Source: Neodontobutis hainanensis
Lineage: Eukaryota > Chordata > Actinopteri > Gobiiformes > Odontobutidae
DNA: 64,000 bases
Assembly (NCBI GenBank): GCA_024349245.1
Contig: JALDNG010000039.1
Span: 660,501-724,500, forward strand
Direction: 5' to 3'
Positions 46,501 to 63,740 of the stretch are shown one piece after another (the stretch's first letter is position 1; each line of letters opens with the position of its first letter). The position numbers were made by a program, and so were the translations under genes. The notes beneath the pieces are model-generated. The model saw only the letters and a program-made list of their open reading frames with translations. It did not search any database and had not been told where the DNA came from.

Positions 46501-49500
46501 AAAATGGATTTACTGCACAAAAGCCAGTCAACTTGGTGTGATGTTAGAGACTAAAACCTGTTTTACCTAAATCCTTTATTACTTTGATAAAAAAGGTAAA
46601 AACCCGACTGGTTGGACAACATTCATTTGACCATCATATTTCTTTAATATTCTGCCACTGAGGATAGGGTGTGTGGTCTCCACCGACACAGAATCCCAAT
46701 TGTCAAAACCTTTCAACTTATTTTGTAAGGTTTTTCCCTTGAGCCTCATGCTCCTGGCAATAGCACTTCGCAGATGTAGGATATTATGTGGACTCTGGAG
46801 AGTTGATGTTGAGCACAGGGTCTCTCTCTACACAGATGACCTTATGCCCTATAGCTCGCCTCTAATCCAGCTGAGATAGCAGCAGATCCTTTGAGTCCTG
46901 TCAGTTACAGGAGGGGCCTCCATGGATCGGACTTGTTTGTCCAGCACGACCCACAGATGCTCCAACACCTTTAGACTCAGACCAGACCACCTTCTGTCAT
47001 TGTTCGGTGGTCCAGTTCTGATGCTTGTGTGCATTGTTGGGGCTTTCAGTGGTGCACAGGGGTCAGAGGTCACCCTGACAGGTCTAAGGCTATACAGCCC
47101 CAGACACAACAAAGTGAGCTGCACTGTGTATCTGACACCTTTCTTTCAGAACCAGCATTAACTTCTTCAGCTGTTTGAGCAACAGTAGCTGGTCTGTTGG
47201 ATCGAGCACACGGACCAGCCTTCACTTCCCACATGCATCAGTGTCCTTAGTTGGGCACCTACTGGAGGGTACTCTTTGGCACATGGTCCAGGGTGTTTGT
47301 CTTTGGGCTGGGTGCCAAGCCCCTTGGTGGGCCTGTCTGGGGTAATAGAGGAACAGACCCACCTGAGCCCTGCATGAAGACGTTCTGTGGCGTTTGCGTC
47401 CCTTCTAGCAGTTTTGCTCATTGTATAGACGTTGTCCCAGCATCGTGGCTTCAGAGTCATGTCCTGCCTGAGGTTGGCGAGGATCAGGTTGTCTCTTCTC
47501 TGGCAACTATGAGGAAGCTGGAGTAAAGGGGACAGCTCTGGCGGTGACAGGGGTGGGTTGGGCTGTCTTGTGAGGGTTTGGGTTTGTGAAGATTTTTCAA
47601 TGTTTTTACTTTTTTTTATTTTTTTATCTTACTTAAAGAAAACAATCTGTAAAAATGTATTTTAAAAAATTATTCATAACTTATGCATGTATGTGTATTT
47701 TTCCAGGTCTACATTTGTGGCGGTTTTAAGGGGGGACCTTTGGCCTCGGCCGAGTGCTACAGCCCTCATACAAACCAGTGGACAGCAATTGCTCCCATGT
47801 CATCTGGGCGAAATGGAGTAGGAGTGGTAGCCTATGAAGGTCACATCCTTGTAGTAAGCATAGCACAAACCAATGTGAGGCTGGCTTTACTGAATTATTG
47901 GCATACTTGTAACTGACACTGTGTTATTAGACTGGACTAAAAGAGGACAACACAACCTGTAGGAAATTGAAATGGGAGGTTGAAATGTCTATTGGGGCTT
48001 GGATGGGTTGTGCTTACCATGACATGACTACAGGATAGAACGGTTGGAATGGGTCATAGTCATTGATTGTTTATATAGTAGACGCTTGGTCATAGCGCAC
48101 AATTTATTGTATGGACCTACAGTATAGTATGCCTTTAGCACAGTCCAGCCTAACTCCCTAATTATTCTCAGCATTTAAATGAGTACACGACAAAACACCA
48201 TACCGGTTTGTCTTGTTGAAGTGTAGTAATACAAATGTCACAGAATGAGAAGATACTGCTGACGTTTGTAATTCAAATCAGCCATTTTATCTAACAGAGA
48301 GAAATCTGTGTTGGTGTACAATGTTGTTTACCATTTGGAATTATAATCTATGCCGTCAGTAAACATCAGAAACAACCCAGAAACGTATCACCGAGTGTCA
48401 CACTGGAAGAAAAACACTGGCGACGTAGAGTATTCAGACTCAGAGTTGTGTTTGAACATTCAGTAGAATATTGTTTGTGTGTGAACGTGAGATATGAAAT
48501 CTTGCATTAACATCACACTTAGTAAGTAAAAACAACCTTGGTGCAGTCGGTCTCCTCAGTTATCTACTCTGTTCTTCATCCTTGTATCGTTTCTTTGGTC
48601 AAACATGATCTTTCTCCAGGTCAATGCCCTAAACCAGGGGTCGGCAACCATCGTCCCACGAGACAATTTTGGCCCGACAGATGATTTTGAAAGTAATTGA
48701 TTCCATTATTGGACTGTGGGTCCCAAAGATAACATGCAGTCAAAGCTAAACCCATCTCTACCTAGAAATGTTTATGCTATTTATTCCTATGTACACACAT
48801 ACTTTGACTCTGAACCGCACCTGTCTAAGTCCACACCTGTGCTCCGACCCTTACCCAATGCTGCGTGCTCCCATGGCAGAGTCCAGCCGTATGGGTCGGA
48901 GCGCCAGTTCAGTCATTCACTCCTTCATTTCAGTAGCAATATTTCTAATGAATAGAGAATTCTTTGAACAGTGATCCAGATGTCTCACGGCTGTTGCTTG
49001 TCTTTGTGCTGCGTAGCTCTGAGAAGTTGGCAGTTATGGTTCCCTCTTCTCTTTTCTTTTTTGCTTTCCTTAGTAGCTCCTGGTTAAGGTGGGGTGGGTC
49101 TAGGACGGCAACTAATCTACAACAAACCGACAGTGGATGTTTGCAGACACATAAAGAAGGGTCAGAGGCAGGACAGTTCAATAAAAAAAATAAATAATGG
49201 AAGCCCTCATCTGTAGCGTAACCACAGTCTTTATGTGACGCCTCTCATACTAACCATTCAGCAGCACTCGGCTCATCTCAGCCCTGAACGTTCCTAATGC
49301 GGTGGGAAATAGCGTGTGGTGCGGCCGTGTGAGTCTGTACACTTCCTCCAGATCTCCACGTTAAGGAGAGAAAAATACACGTTTGATAAATGACGTTTAA
49401 TAAAGACAGCTACTTGTTAAGCGTTTGTGTAACCAGGATGGTGCTGCTGTGTTCAATTGCACTCTGTAAAACTGTTCGAAGTGGGCTTTGGAACACAGTT

Positions 49501-50325
49501 TACAGCTTATTATTCCATCTTTGTGACAAATATGCCAAAAAGTGCTCATGTGAATCATTGATTACAACAAAGCAAAGCATTCACGGTGAAGACGTTTTGT
49601 CTCTAATTTCAAGACTTTATCAATTCTGGCATACTTTAACCTTTTTATCAATATGACCTGGTTGACTGAGAACCTTCACAAACAAAGCATGTGATAAATA
49701 CACATCATATAATGGTGATATGTTTCTGAAAATAATTTTCTAATAATTAACTCCAGCTTTTTAAGCACTTCCTCAGTTATTTATGTTGCCCCTGCAGACT
49801 GACCTTGTTTAGATGGCCAAACTAAAATCTAGACAAATATATATTTTTGATTATTATACTATTCTTAGTCACAAATTGGGGCCTTCCCAGAGGCATAAGG
49901 TGTGACTTTATTGATCCAAAAGTAGAAGTCACTTGTTACAGCATCTCGCAGATTGGTAAATAATAACAATGTAGCATAATAACTCTGTTGCACCTTGTCT
50001 CATCCAGATAGGTGGCTATAACGGTCCTCACTGTATGTCCTTGGTCACTGCCTACAACCCTCAGTCCAACTCCTGGCAAGTCCGGGCAAATATGAAAAGA
50101 CCTCGCAGTAATTTTGGCACAGCAGTGTTGGAAGATCAGGTGTATGTGGTCGGAGGCATCCTTAACAATTCTGCCATAAACGATGTAGAGCGTTATGACT
50201 GGAAGACCAACAGATGGTTCAGCGTCCCGTGTATGCAGGTGCCCCGAAGTGGCCTCAGCTGCTGTGTGGTGGACCACCTTCCTTTTGCTGCATCTGGATT
50301 CCGCCATTCAGTCCAACTAAAATAA
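41087..50325 (+). CDS. Kelch-like protein, KLHL10-like BTB-BACK-Kelch
   Basis: Five exons: 41087-41232, 41966-42449, 45931-46485, 47707-47853 and 50008-50325 (stop TAA), with GT-AG introns and consistent phases, 549 residues. ATG at 41,087 is the first start in frame; ATG at 41,093 is an alternative. The BTB domain (about residues 10-105) reads [20 protein letters not shown]. The BACK domain (about 117-215) includes [17 protein letters not shown] and [20 protein letters not shown]. Six kelch units follow with Gly-Gly pairs (LLAVGG, YVIGG, YAMGG, YICGG, IGGYNG, YVVGG). The closest family I recognise is KLHL10, a testis-expressed CUL3 ubiquitin-ligase adaptor of about 608 residues. Divergence in BTB and a short C-terminus suggest a paralogue rather than the strict orthologue, so no symbol is given. 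Introns 2 and 3 carry transposon remnants. Confidence 0.9.
43492..43577. repeat. AG microsatellite
   Basis: About 86 bp of (AG)n with a few AAAG and GGGAG interruptions, directly beside the left end of the Tc1-like element. Confidence 0.95.
44315..44671 (-). mobile_element. tRNA-derived SINE inside the Tc1-like element
   Basis: On the minus strand the head reads GTGGCAGAGTGGTTAGCACT, followed by CCTCACAACAAGAAGGTCAT and a B-box-like GAGTTCAAAAC, a body containing GGTTTTCTCCCGGTACTCCG, and an end near GGGATAGGCTCCAG. This is a very common teleost SINE type. Confidence 0.85.
44886..45096 (-). mobile_element. tRNA-derived SINE, head truncated
   Basis: Minus-strand copy of the element at 31,894-32,096, starting at the B-box-like GGGCGGTTCGATCC and ending in the AGCGCTATATAAAAAT tail. 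Tc1 transposase sequence resumes immediately at its right end. Confidence 0.85.
46690..46866 (+). mobile_element. L1-like reverse transcriptase fragment
   Basis: Translates as [18 protein letters not shown] followed by [13 protein letters not shown]. This is the stretch around the YADD active-site box of L1/Tx1-type LINEs, with Ala replaced by Thr. It is only about 60 codons long and lies in intron 3 of the klhl10-like gene. Confidence 0.65.
46867..47235 (-). mobile_element. Tc1-like transposase with internal deletion
   Basis: Minus strand: [18 protein letters not shown] from the N-terminal half runs through a degenerate NWTTEQW-like block and then directly into [19 protein letters not shown] from the C-terminal end. 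The central catalytic part (about 150-200 residues in intact relatives) is missing. No terminal repeats are visible. Confidence 0.75.
47236..47530. repeat. Unrecognised, repeat-like block
   Basis: GC-richer than the surrounding intron and abutting the Tc1 remnant. Its minus-strand frame (47,460 to about 47,240) is open but matches nothing I recognise. Confidence 0.3.
47854..50007 (+). other. Last intron of the klhl10-like gene
   Basis: No exon seen. At 48,637 the sequence CCAGGGGTCGGCAACCATCG resembles an hAT-type terminal repeat, but a matching second end was not found. Confidence 0.5.
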
Positions 50326-50348
50326 AGTATTTCATTTGCTTGAATAAA
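50321..50348 (+). terminator. Two AATAAA signals at the klhl10-like stop codon
   Basis: AATAAA at 50,321-50,326 overlaps the TAA stop (50,323-50,325), and a second lies at 50,343-50,348. Either would give a very short 3' untranslated region. Confidence 0.55.
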
Positions 50349-50599
50349 GTGACTCTTGTCTTAGTTCAACAGCCTGTAGAACAGTGGGATCAATTGTTGA
50401 TCATGTGAGCAATACTTTATTGTATGTACTTAAAGTAGCACTGTAACTTATCCCAAAAATATATATTCTCCAAATCATTTTAATGGCTCTTACACTTGAC
50501 ATCCTAGAATTATGTCTGACACAGTACCTTCAGCTGGACACAAACCTCCAATGTAACTTTTCCTTCCCAAGAGATTACATGAGTGAGGAGCTCTACCCC

Positions 50600-50670
50600 A
50601 CACATATGATAAAGAAAATAGACCAATAGACTGGACCCTAGCAGAGTCCTATTTGTACACTAAACAGCTG
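50600..50670 (+). repeat. Dispersed repeat, copy 2 of 3
   Basis: Contains AAATAGACCAATAGACTGGA and AGCAGAGTCCTATTTGT, matching the segments at about 5,500 and 59,890. Confidence 0.6.
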
Positions 50671-51369
50671 GTACTGTACTGGTAAACAAACATGGCGGCA
50701 GCTGACAGTGCGCTCGCAGAGAAAAGTTAGAGTTGCTTTAAAATGCTGATGCACAGATGCTATATTTAAATACAGCAAAAGCAAAATTGAAAATGTACTG
50801 TGGACATATTTACAAACTTATAAAAATCAGATTAAATGAATACAGAGCTTTTAATTCTTAATCTCTTTATTGCATTAGAACATACATTTCTCATATATCT
50901 ATAATATATATATATTTATTTTATAAATTAATTTTTTTACACTACAATCTTTTATTGTAACATGTTAGAAAATACTTATTACGCTCCAAAAACATGGCAC
51001 TAAAACCAGTTACCAAACAATGATTACATTTCCTCATTTTGTTTTGGCCACAAAAGAACTAAAGCTGAAGGAGGTGGAGAGGAGCAGAGCAGGAACAGCT
51101 GTGCCGTTGGGAGTTTTTACTCTAAATGAGTGGGGCGTGAGTGTTGAACAACAAGCAAAACATTAATGAAAAAAAAAAAAAAAAAAAACAGATCAGATTT
51201 GATAGAGGGTCTGAGCACACAGCTTACAAAATGATTGACAGGTTTCTGCTCTTTGTGTCATATAAAAAGCGTATGGAATTTTCCAGAACTTTTCATGATT
51301 GTAAACCCATTTTTGGAGACATTATCAACAGACATGTCCACTAATAATAATATTTTTCTTTTTTTTATA

Positions 51370-51517
51370 TAGCGCTTTTCCACCTACTGTAGTAGTTACT
51401 CAAAGCGCTTTACATACACTGAGCTATTTACCAGTGTTACAGAACATCACTGGAGGCAAAGTTAAGTGTCTTGCCCAAGGACACAACCACAGTATGTGGA
51501 GGAGAGTGGGATGTTAT
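51370..51517 (-). mobile_element. tRNA-derived SINE, truncated head
   Basis: Minus-strand copy of the 31,894-32,096 family. The CTTGGGCAAGACACTTAAC core and AAGCGCTATATAAAAAA tail are present and the tRNA-like head is missing. Confidence 0.8.
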
Positions 51518-51850
51518 GCTACATCTTACATTATCTGCAATAACTGTTGAGCTGCTCCATTGTGCTGTGTGATCAGACCCAAATGACTATTGCACCCACT
51601 GATTGTATTTCAAAGACCCTTTTTAATGGGACACAAACAGCATGGTTGATTCAGTCATTTAAAAAAAAAAAAAAACTAATTAGGGAATGTAAAATATATC
51701 AAAGCAGGTGCAGGGGGTGTTGACTGCTGAGAGACAGAAGCGACATATGCAAACACTCACACTCACAGTGGGGCTAAAGGCTAGCAACACGGTCACAAGA
51801 CTGGAACTGCAGTCGGATGCAGGGCTGACTTTAAGATTCAGCATCAATTT

Positions 51851-51933
51851 AAAGCAATGGTCCCCAACCCAACTGTGTGAACCAGGAGTGAGCTGTTCAC
51901 TAGGTGTTGTGTATGGTTGGGGGCCACTGCTTT
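51851..51933. mobile_element. 83-bp hAT-like miniature inverted-repeat element
   Basis: The left end AAAGCAATGGTCCCCAACC and the reverse complement of the right end, AAAGCAGTGGCCCCCAACC, agree at 17 of 19 positions. The CAGTGG(T)CCCCAACC form is typical of hAT terminal repeats. No transposase is present. Confidence 0.65.
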
Positions 51934-54086
51934 GAAACCTCACTGATCGTCCTTTTGAAACACACTTGAGCCCCATGTTTTGACATCCCCCGTCCTTCAA
52001 GCACCATACATACACACATACCCTGTGACCAATTATGGACATGATATACACACACTCATTCAGACGACACGCACAGACGACAGGTAGACACCCAGAAACA
52101 TGTCTGGAAGCAGGAAGCAGAGGATTAGATATCAGTGCACAGAGCTGAGAGCTGATATGACAGTAAATGCTACAGTGGCACACAATTTTACAATATTCAA
52201 TTACAAAGGTCTAGGTAATTATTTAAAAAGGAGGTCTGCATGTACCTCCCCCAGGGTTGATCAAAGACTGCTGTCCTTTTTGTACAAGACAAAAAGGAAC
52301 ATTTTGGTCACTACAATGATTAGCTCACAAAACATCCAAATGAACAATCTTGTGTTAGATTACAAATGAAATTTAAAATGCAGGAGTATTATTTCTTTTT
52401 TTTTTCTTAAAGACTTCTTGGTACACGATTCCTTTTCTCTCCCTCAGTGAGCAGGTTAGTGTTTGAGCTTTCTAAGGCAGTGTCACAGAACATACAGACT
52501 GAGACCCCAGAAGGCCACATCTCACACAGATATGCACCATTTCCCCACAGTAAGTACTCTTGCTACAAAGAAGCCCCCCATTTAGGACAGAAGAGAGCGG
52601 CAGCAATTTAGAAATCTTATTGAAGCTATCTTTTTAGTGACACCTGTGTGTCAGATATGGGATCCTGGGCCAAGAACTGCTTTGGCATGACAAGGGCCAG
52701 TTCTGGCTACATCAAAGGCCATCACATGGGGTTCAGGTTAGGGCTGGGCGATAAATTACATTAATTTAATTAATTTGAGTTTTTGATAAAAAAAAAAAAA
52801 AAAAGCCATATCACTATTATATTAGTTATTACGTTTCTTAAAACCTAGTGATACACTGGGCTCTGGCTAATGCTGCTGCTCAAATAATGTCCATAAAGAC
52901 TCTGCAGACCCCTGTGATGCACTGGTTTAGAGAAGTGACAGGAAAGTGATCGACAGGAGTTGCATCCTTTGATATATGCAATTAAGGAAGGTGCTCCGGA
53001 GAACTTTTAATAAGAATTATAAACTATATTAACCTGGACTATGGAGAGAATAAAACTGAAAAGTATCTGACCTAAACTGATTCTATTTTTATTTTGAGGC
53101 TAATACAAACTGCTGATGCTTTGCTTTTTTGTTTTCTGTTGGGTTCAAGCAAAAAATAATAGAAAAGACTATTTAATTTTTTTTAAAGAAATGCTTGAAT
53201 TACATTTTTAATAGCAAGATAAGATTAATTAAAATCCTAAATTGTCTTTAAAAAAATATAAAAATCAAAACAGCCATATTGCTTAGACCTATTTCAGGTT
53301 TTTGGCAAAATAAAGGGCTTTGGATAAAGTACGACTTGGGTTTTTTAAAGTAACAGGTGAGGACAGGGCTGCAGGGAGTCCCAGAGCTGACCCCTCGAAT
53401 GTGTGGAGCTGGAGTCATATTGGAGTTATGTCTACAATACAGTAGCATGGACAGATGATCCAAAAACAGATCGAAGATGTCATACAGGTTACAGTTATAG
53501 TACAACATCTATACATCAACTATACATTGTGCGTTTTTTTGTTATTTTCTTTTGTTATATTTAAACAGGTCTCAGGGGTTTGAATTGGTCACTATTACGT
53601 CACTGCTGTAGAACAGGTGGGTGCGACAGGTGGGGTAGAGCCATTGATAGAGAGGTTTTTGTCAGCTCATTTACACATAGGGCCTTGGAGCTGCCAAACA
53701 CAATCAACCCGAGGTTCAGCGAGTTCAGTGCATTGGCCCTAACACGGCAGTAGAAAGGCTCCAAGGAAAGATCACACATTTCAGATACAGAGGATTGCTC
53801 CCACAGTGTCCTCTCGATCTACAAGGTCAAATGCCTTCTGTTAGAAATTGGGCTGTACAGGTTGTTGGTTGAATTCACAGAAAAAAGTGAAAATAAGATT
53901 AGACTTTCTGTCCATCTATGGCTCATCTTGTAAGATAGGGCTTTAGGCAAGGGGACAGGCTCTAAAGACTTAAAGGGATACTGTTGTGGAAAAAAGGGGA
54001 TGAGATGTTGAAGTCGGAACAGTCAGGTTTACAGAGGAGTAGTTTAACGGAGAATTTTAAGATGAGTCTTAGGAGCAGGGGAAATG

Positions 54087-59436
<5,350 letters not shown>

Positions 59437-59889
59437 CTAAGGAGACACATAGAAAAAGTGTTTAGATGTAACGTTTAGCCTGAAACGAAGCATAACGTCA
59501 GTGTTGGATTTGGTTCAATCCAGTAAAGCACATTCACAATGTAAATGTAGTTTACCAGTATAGACAAACAAACACAATTGCACTGGCAATGCTTGGAAAA
59601 AGTGAAAAGGTGTTAGGGAAGCAAAAAGTTTAGAGTTACTTTTTGGGTCCCCACGTGTGAGTTTTGAAGCACAGTCCTCCCATATTCACGTGCCCACTGG
59701 GGGATAGAGGGATTTTAAATTCATTCCAAATATCACAGCCAAATAGAAAAAAAAACTGGACTGTCTTAAGCATTCTAAAGACAACAATTAAAAAGTCACT
59801 GGTTAGCATTACATTTTTCTGCATGTTACATTTCTATACCGTTTGATATCGCAGGACATTCTGTGAGTGATGTCCTTTTTGGCTCAAAT

Positions 59890-59945
59890 AGAAGGAGGAG
59901 AAATAGGTCAATACACTGGCCTCTAGCAGAGTCCTATTTGTGAAA
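59890..59945 (+). repeat. Dispersed repeat, copy 3 of 3
   Basis: Contains GAAATAGGTCAATACACTGG and CTAGCAGAGTCCTATTTGTG, matching copies at about 5,500 and 50,600. Confidence 0.6.
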
Positions 59946-62068
59946 AAATACACTTGAAATTACCTACTGTTTGAGAACTTGCCTGTGTCATGGAAATTGT
60001 ATATTATTACTGAATGCTCTCACTCCTGGTCCAGTTCATATGCTTAGCCACATACACTTATGACTTAATGTCATAAATTTAGCTGTATCTCCTATTGGCG
60101 CCAATAGAAGATACAATATAGAATTTCAATGACGGCCTGCTTGGATAGTCTCAACAATATAGCACCGCTAACAGGGCAGTTGCAGTTGAAAAGGCTCTGT
60201 ACTCTACTGGCTGAAAGTTACATGGTGCCGCTTTAACATAACTGTCTCTACCTCTGTGTGTTAAATAGGGATGCAAAAATTCTCAATACAGTATTGAACC
60301 GTTAGGTACACCCTTCATGGTTCAATACTTATTGGTAAATTTGTTTGTTATTGCGTAAAATTAATAGTCCTCATCTTTTTATGCAGCGCATTTCTTCTCA
60401 GTGGGCAATCCGTCAATAGTTGGCTTTGTGTGTGTGTGTGGCTTTAAACTATTTGGGACTAGGGAACGCCTCTGTGAGAGAACAACCAATAGCAACTTTC
60501 CATGGGTTGATGACAAAAAAAAAAAACAATATGAACGCCGGTGTTTCCCCAGGTGCTTTACAGTTTAGCAAAACCTGCCCTTCACCAAAACCAACTTGCG
60601 CTGTAATGTCCCGGTGGGAACACTGGCTTTCCCTGGGGTCTGGTCTGTTCAAAGCGAGAGCTGCCTCTCATCAGGCTTTACTCGCAGAAAGTTGAACATA
60701 AAATACTAAATGTCCCGTTTACAGACAGAAAAGAGAGAATCCATTTAACAAAATGGCTCAATTTTGAATGTTGGTTTATAAATGTTGTGCCTGGATGTTT
60801 TGTTTTTTTAACCTGTGCAATAACAAAAAAGTTATAAATAAGATAATAATATAAATAATCATTAGACCCCCTACTGCAGGAGATATTTTGAGTTAAACCC
60901 ACTCTCACCTTGATGCAGAGAATGTTTTCACAGAAGAACCTTAATACGCAGGAATCGTTCAATATTGTATTGGCTAGGATGTATAGGCTACTGGAAAGTT
61001 TTTCTATAAGCACTTTGTATTATATATATATTTTACTTTATCACTAAAGTTCTTTAAAATCCACCTACAATGACTACACATAGTTTAATTATTATGAAAT
61101 TAAATAATTAAATATTAGCACCATAAATTCTACTGTACTGAACCATGAGCAAAAAAAAAACGAGGTATGTATTGAACCAAGGACTGGCTGTATTGTTGAA
61201 TCCCTAGAGTTAAACCTCACCTTATCTCAAGGTCAAAGTAGCTGCTTCATTGTTTCAGATTGGTTTTGGGTTACTGTTACTGAAATGGATATAAATGAGT
61301 CCCTCTAATACTTAAAACAGTACTCTTTGTGTTAAACAGCCAGGCAGAGGGGGAGACAGACTACCAAAATTAAATCAAAGGGAAGCTTACAGAAGCCACA
61401 AACTGCAAGCTTTTGGAATTTCACACACTTCCTCCTGCTCGGTTCATAAGTTGGAGTGAGTAGTCTTCTTGATTTGAGGTTTTACAGGTCCATGCACAAA
61501 ATGGACCCAATATTGGTCTGACTGGTCAGCTTGTAACTAAACATACTAGTCAACTAAAAACGCTATTCTGAGAGCAGCAGGCCTCGATTGTTTAGTACCC
61601 ACGCAACGCTGTCAGGGCTGTGTGTTTGTAAAGGTGTCAGAATGTTTTGGGATAATGAAGCCACTAAGCCAGGATGATGATGATGTCGCAGCTTCAGGTG
61701 AGTCACAGCCGCGTCATATTGTGCCGGGGATCTGGTTGCTAGGAAACAAGCCACAAAGAAAGCCCAAAGGACTAAAAAGGAGAGATGTGCAGTCAGTGTG
61801 TGTTGTGCGATAAGCGCTGCTGTGTCGTCACTGCTGCGTGCTGCCTGCGTCCACCTGCTCTGTCATCCTTTTTCTGCAACTCCTCTCTTCCTCTGTCCTT
61901 CTACCACACTTCAATATGTTACCACAGTTCATTCAATAATCACCTCCAAAATTTAATCTTTATTAAGATCATATTCAAGGACAAAGACACGAGTAAACTT
62001 ACTAATGTACGCAAAATGTTACTAGAGTCCAAACTGCTCACACAGCACATGGAGTGGGCAGCTGTAGA

Positions 62069-62106
62069 TGGATGGATGGATGGATGGATGGATAGATGGA
62101 TAGATC
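62069..62106. repeat. GATG/GATA microsatellite
   Basis: (GATG)n turning into (GATA)n, followed by TCTTTATTGTCATTGTCATA, a tail often seen at the 3' end of teleost retroelements. Confidence 0.85.
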
Positions 62107-62478
62107 TTTATTGTCATTGTCATAAATACAACAAAAATTTGAAAGTGCTCTCCATTAGCGCATCATTCGTACTTAGTTAAAAATAATGCTAAATGTAATG
62201 CTTTATATAATCTGTACCGTCTTCCTGAAGGCAACAGTTCACTTGGGGAGTGGCCAGGGTATGAAGTGTCCTTCATAATACTCTGTGCTCTTCTAGCCTA
62301 CGAGTTGTCTGTCTGTTAATTGAATTATTAGTCTTTATCTCTACTCTGTTACATTTAATTGCAATATTATGATTTAAACACAAAAACATAACTGAAAACT
62401 CTTGACTTTTGCTTGTCTTGTGTTTTAAATGTAGGCCAATGAAAAAGTGCATTCATATTTTCCCTATCTACACTACTA

Positions 62479-62600
62479 GTGTACGTACATACGTACATAC
62501 GTACGTACATACATACGTACATACGTACATACGTACATACATACATGTATGTATACATATATATGTATGTATACATATATATATACATACATACAACATA
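62479..62600. repeat. Compound GTAC/ATAC/TATA microsatellite
   Basis: Alternating GTACATAC units grading into ATGTATAC and ATATATAC. It is partly self-complementary. Confidence 0.9.
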
Positions 62601-62699
62601 CAGTTGTGCTCATACGTTTGCATACCCTGGAAGATTTTGTGATTTGTTTTTTGCCATTTTTTAGAGAATATAAATAACACAAAAAACTCCCTGCTTTAA

Positions 62700-63740
62700 C
62701 ACCAGGTGTGGCGAGGGGTCCAGTATTTAGCTAAGACTCAGAAGCCTGTCGGCTGACAATGGCGACACCCGACTGGCAGAGCAGTTAAACAACTTCTCTA
62801 CACGTTTTGTGGGGCCACCACCAGAGCGAGCCTCACCACATCTACCAACCCACAGCAGCAACGCCCTCAGAGTGGAGAAGTACCAGGTGATTCGTACACT
62901 GGGTAAGTTCAACCAGTCCATGATTTAAGCTGTTGTTCCTCCCATCCTGAAGTCCTCCATTGTCCCAATCTTTAACAAGAATACCATCAGCATTCAAAAC
63001 TCTTAAAGATTATTGACAGGTGGCACCCATCATTATGAAGTGCTTTGAGAAACTCACCCCCAGTTTTTATCCCGGTTTTGATCCTCACCAGTTTGTCTTC
63101 TCTACACACATGACTGCACCTCCACTCACCCCAGCCACAAGTTTGCTAACGATACCACTGTGGTTGGGCTCATTACAGGAGGGGATGAGTCTCCATACCA
63201 AGATGAAGTGGGGCAGTTGACAGTATGGTGCACAAAACTAACCCTCATGCTGAACACCACCAAAACAAAGGAAATTGTCCTAGACTTCAGGAGGAGGAAA
63301 GAGGCCATCCAGACGCTGTTTATATGTAGGGATTGTGTGGAGAAGGTCTCCAACTTCCGGTTTCTGGGTGTGCACTTGGACAACCTGACCTGGAGCACTC
63401 CAGAGCCATTGTGAAAAAAGCACAGCAGAGACTATTTCCTGAGGACTTTAAGGAACAACCACCTCTCCCAGAGACTGCTGGTGTCCTTTTACCGATGCTC
63501 CAGAGAGAGCGGAAAGGAAGGTGCTCCAGAGGGTTGTCACCACAGTCCAAAGGATCATCGGGTGCCCTATTCCCTCTTTACAGGAAGTGTACAGCTCCCG
63601 CTGCCTGAGAAAGGCCCAGGCACTATTTACTATACACATAGACGGTAGACAATTCAGAACACTAAAGTCCCATACCAATAGACTGGGAAATGGTTTCTAT
63701 GCAAGAGCCATAATCGCACTGAATAACACAAACATTTAAG
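62700..63740 (+). mobile_element. LINE reverse transcriptase remnant (L2/Rex-like), inactive
   Basis: Pieces read ALRVEKYQVIRTLGKFNQS, SSIVPIF, FANDTTVVGLITGGDESPYQ, TKTKEIVLDFRRRKEA, FRFLGVHLDN, KAQQRLFPEDF and, near the end, GCPIPSLQEVYSSRCLRKAQ followed by SHTNRLGNGFYARAIIALNN. This is the middle to end of a fish LINE reverse transcriptase. The active-site FADD box is FAND and several frameshifts and stops interrupt it. Confidence 0.85.

Larger units (their letters stand above)
50350..54086. other. Interval between convergent klhl10-like and pdxk genes
   Basis: No coding exon recognised. It probably contains the pdxk 3' untranslated region on the minus strand. A minus-strand AATAAA (50,866-50,871) followed by an AT-rich stretch could be a distal pdxk polyadenylation site; another lies at 53,088-53,093. 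Repeats: a copy of the dispersed repeat (50,600-50,670), a SINE (51,370-51,517) and a small palindromic element (51,851-51,933). Confidence 0.45.

Noticed and set aside
49936..50307. Minus-strand 123-codon frame
   Set aside because: Shadow of the last klhl10-like exon, which has clear kelch-repeat coding content on the plus strand.
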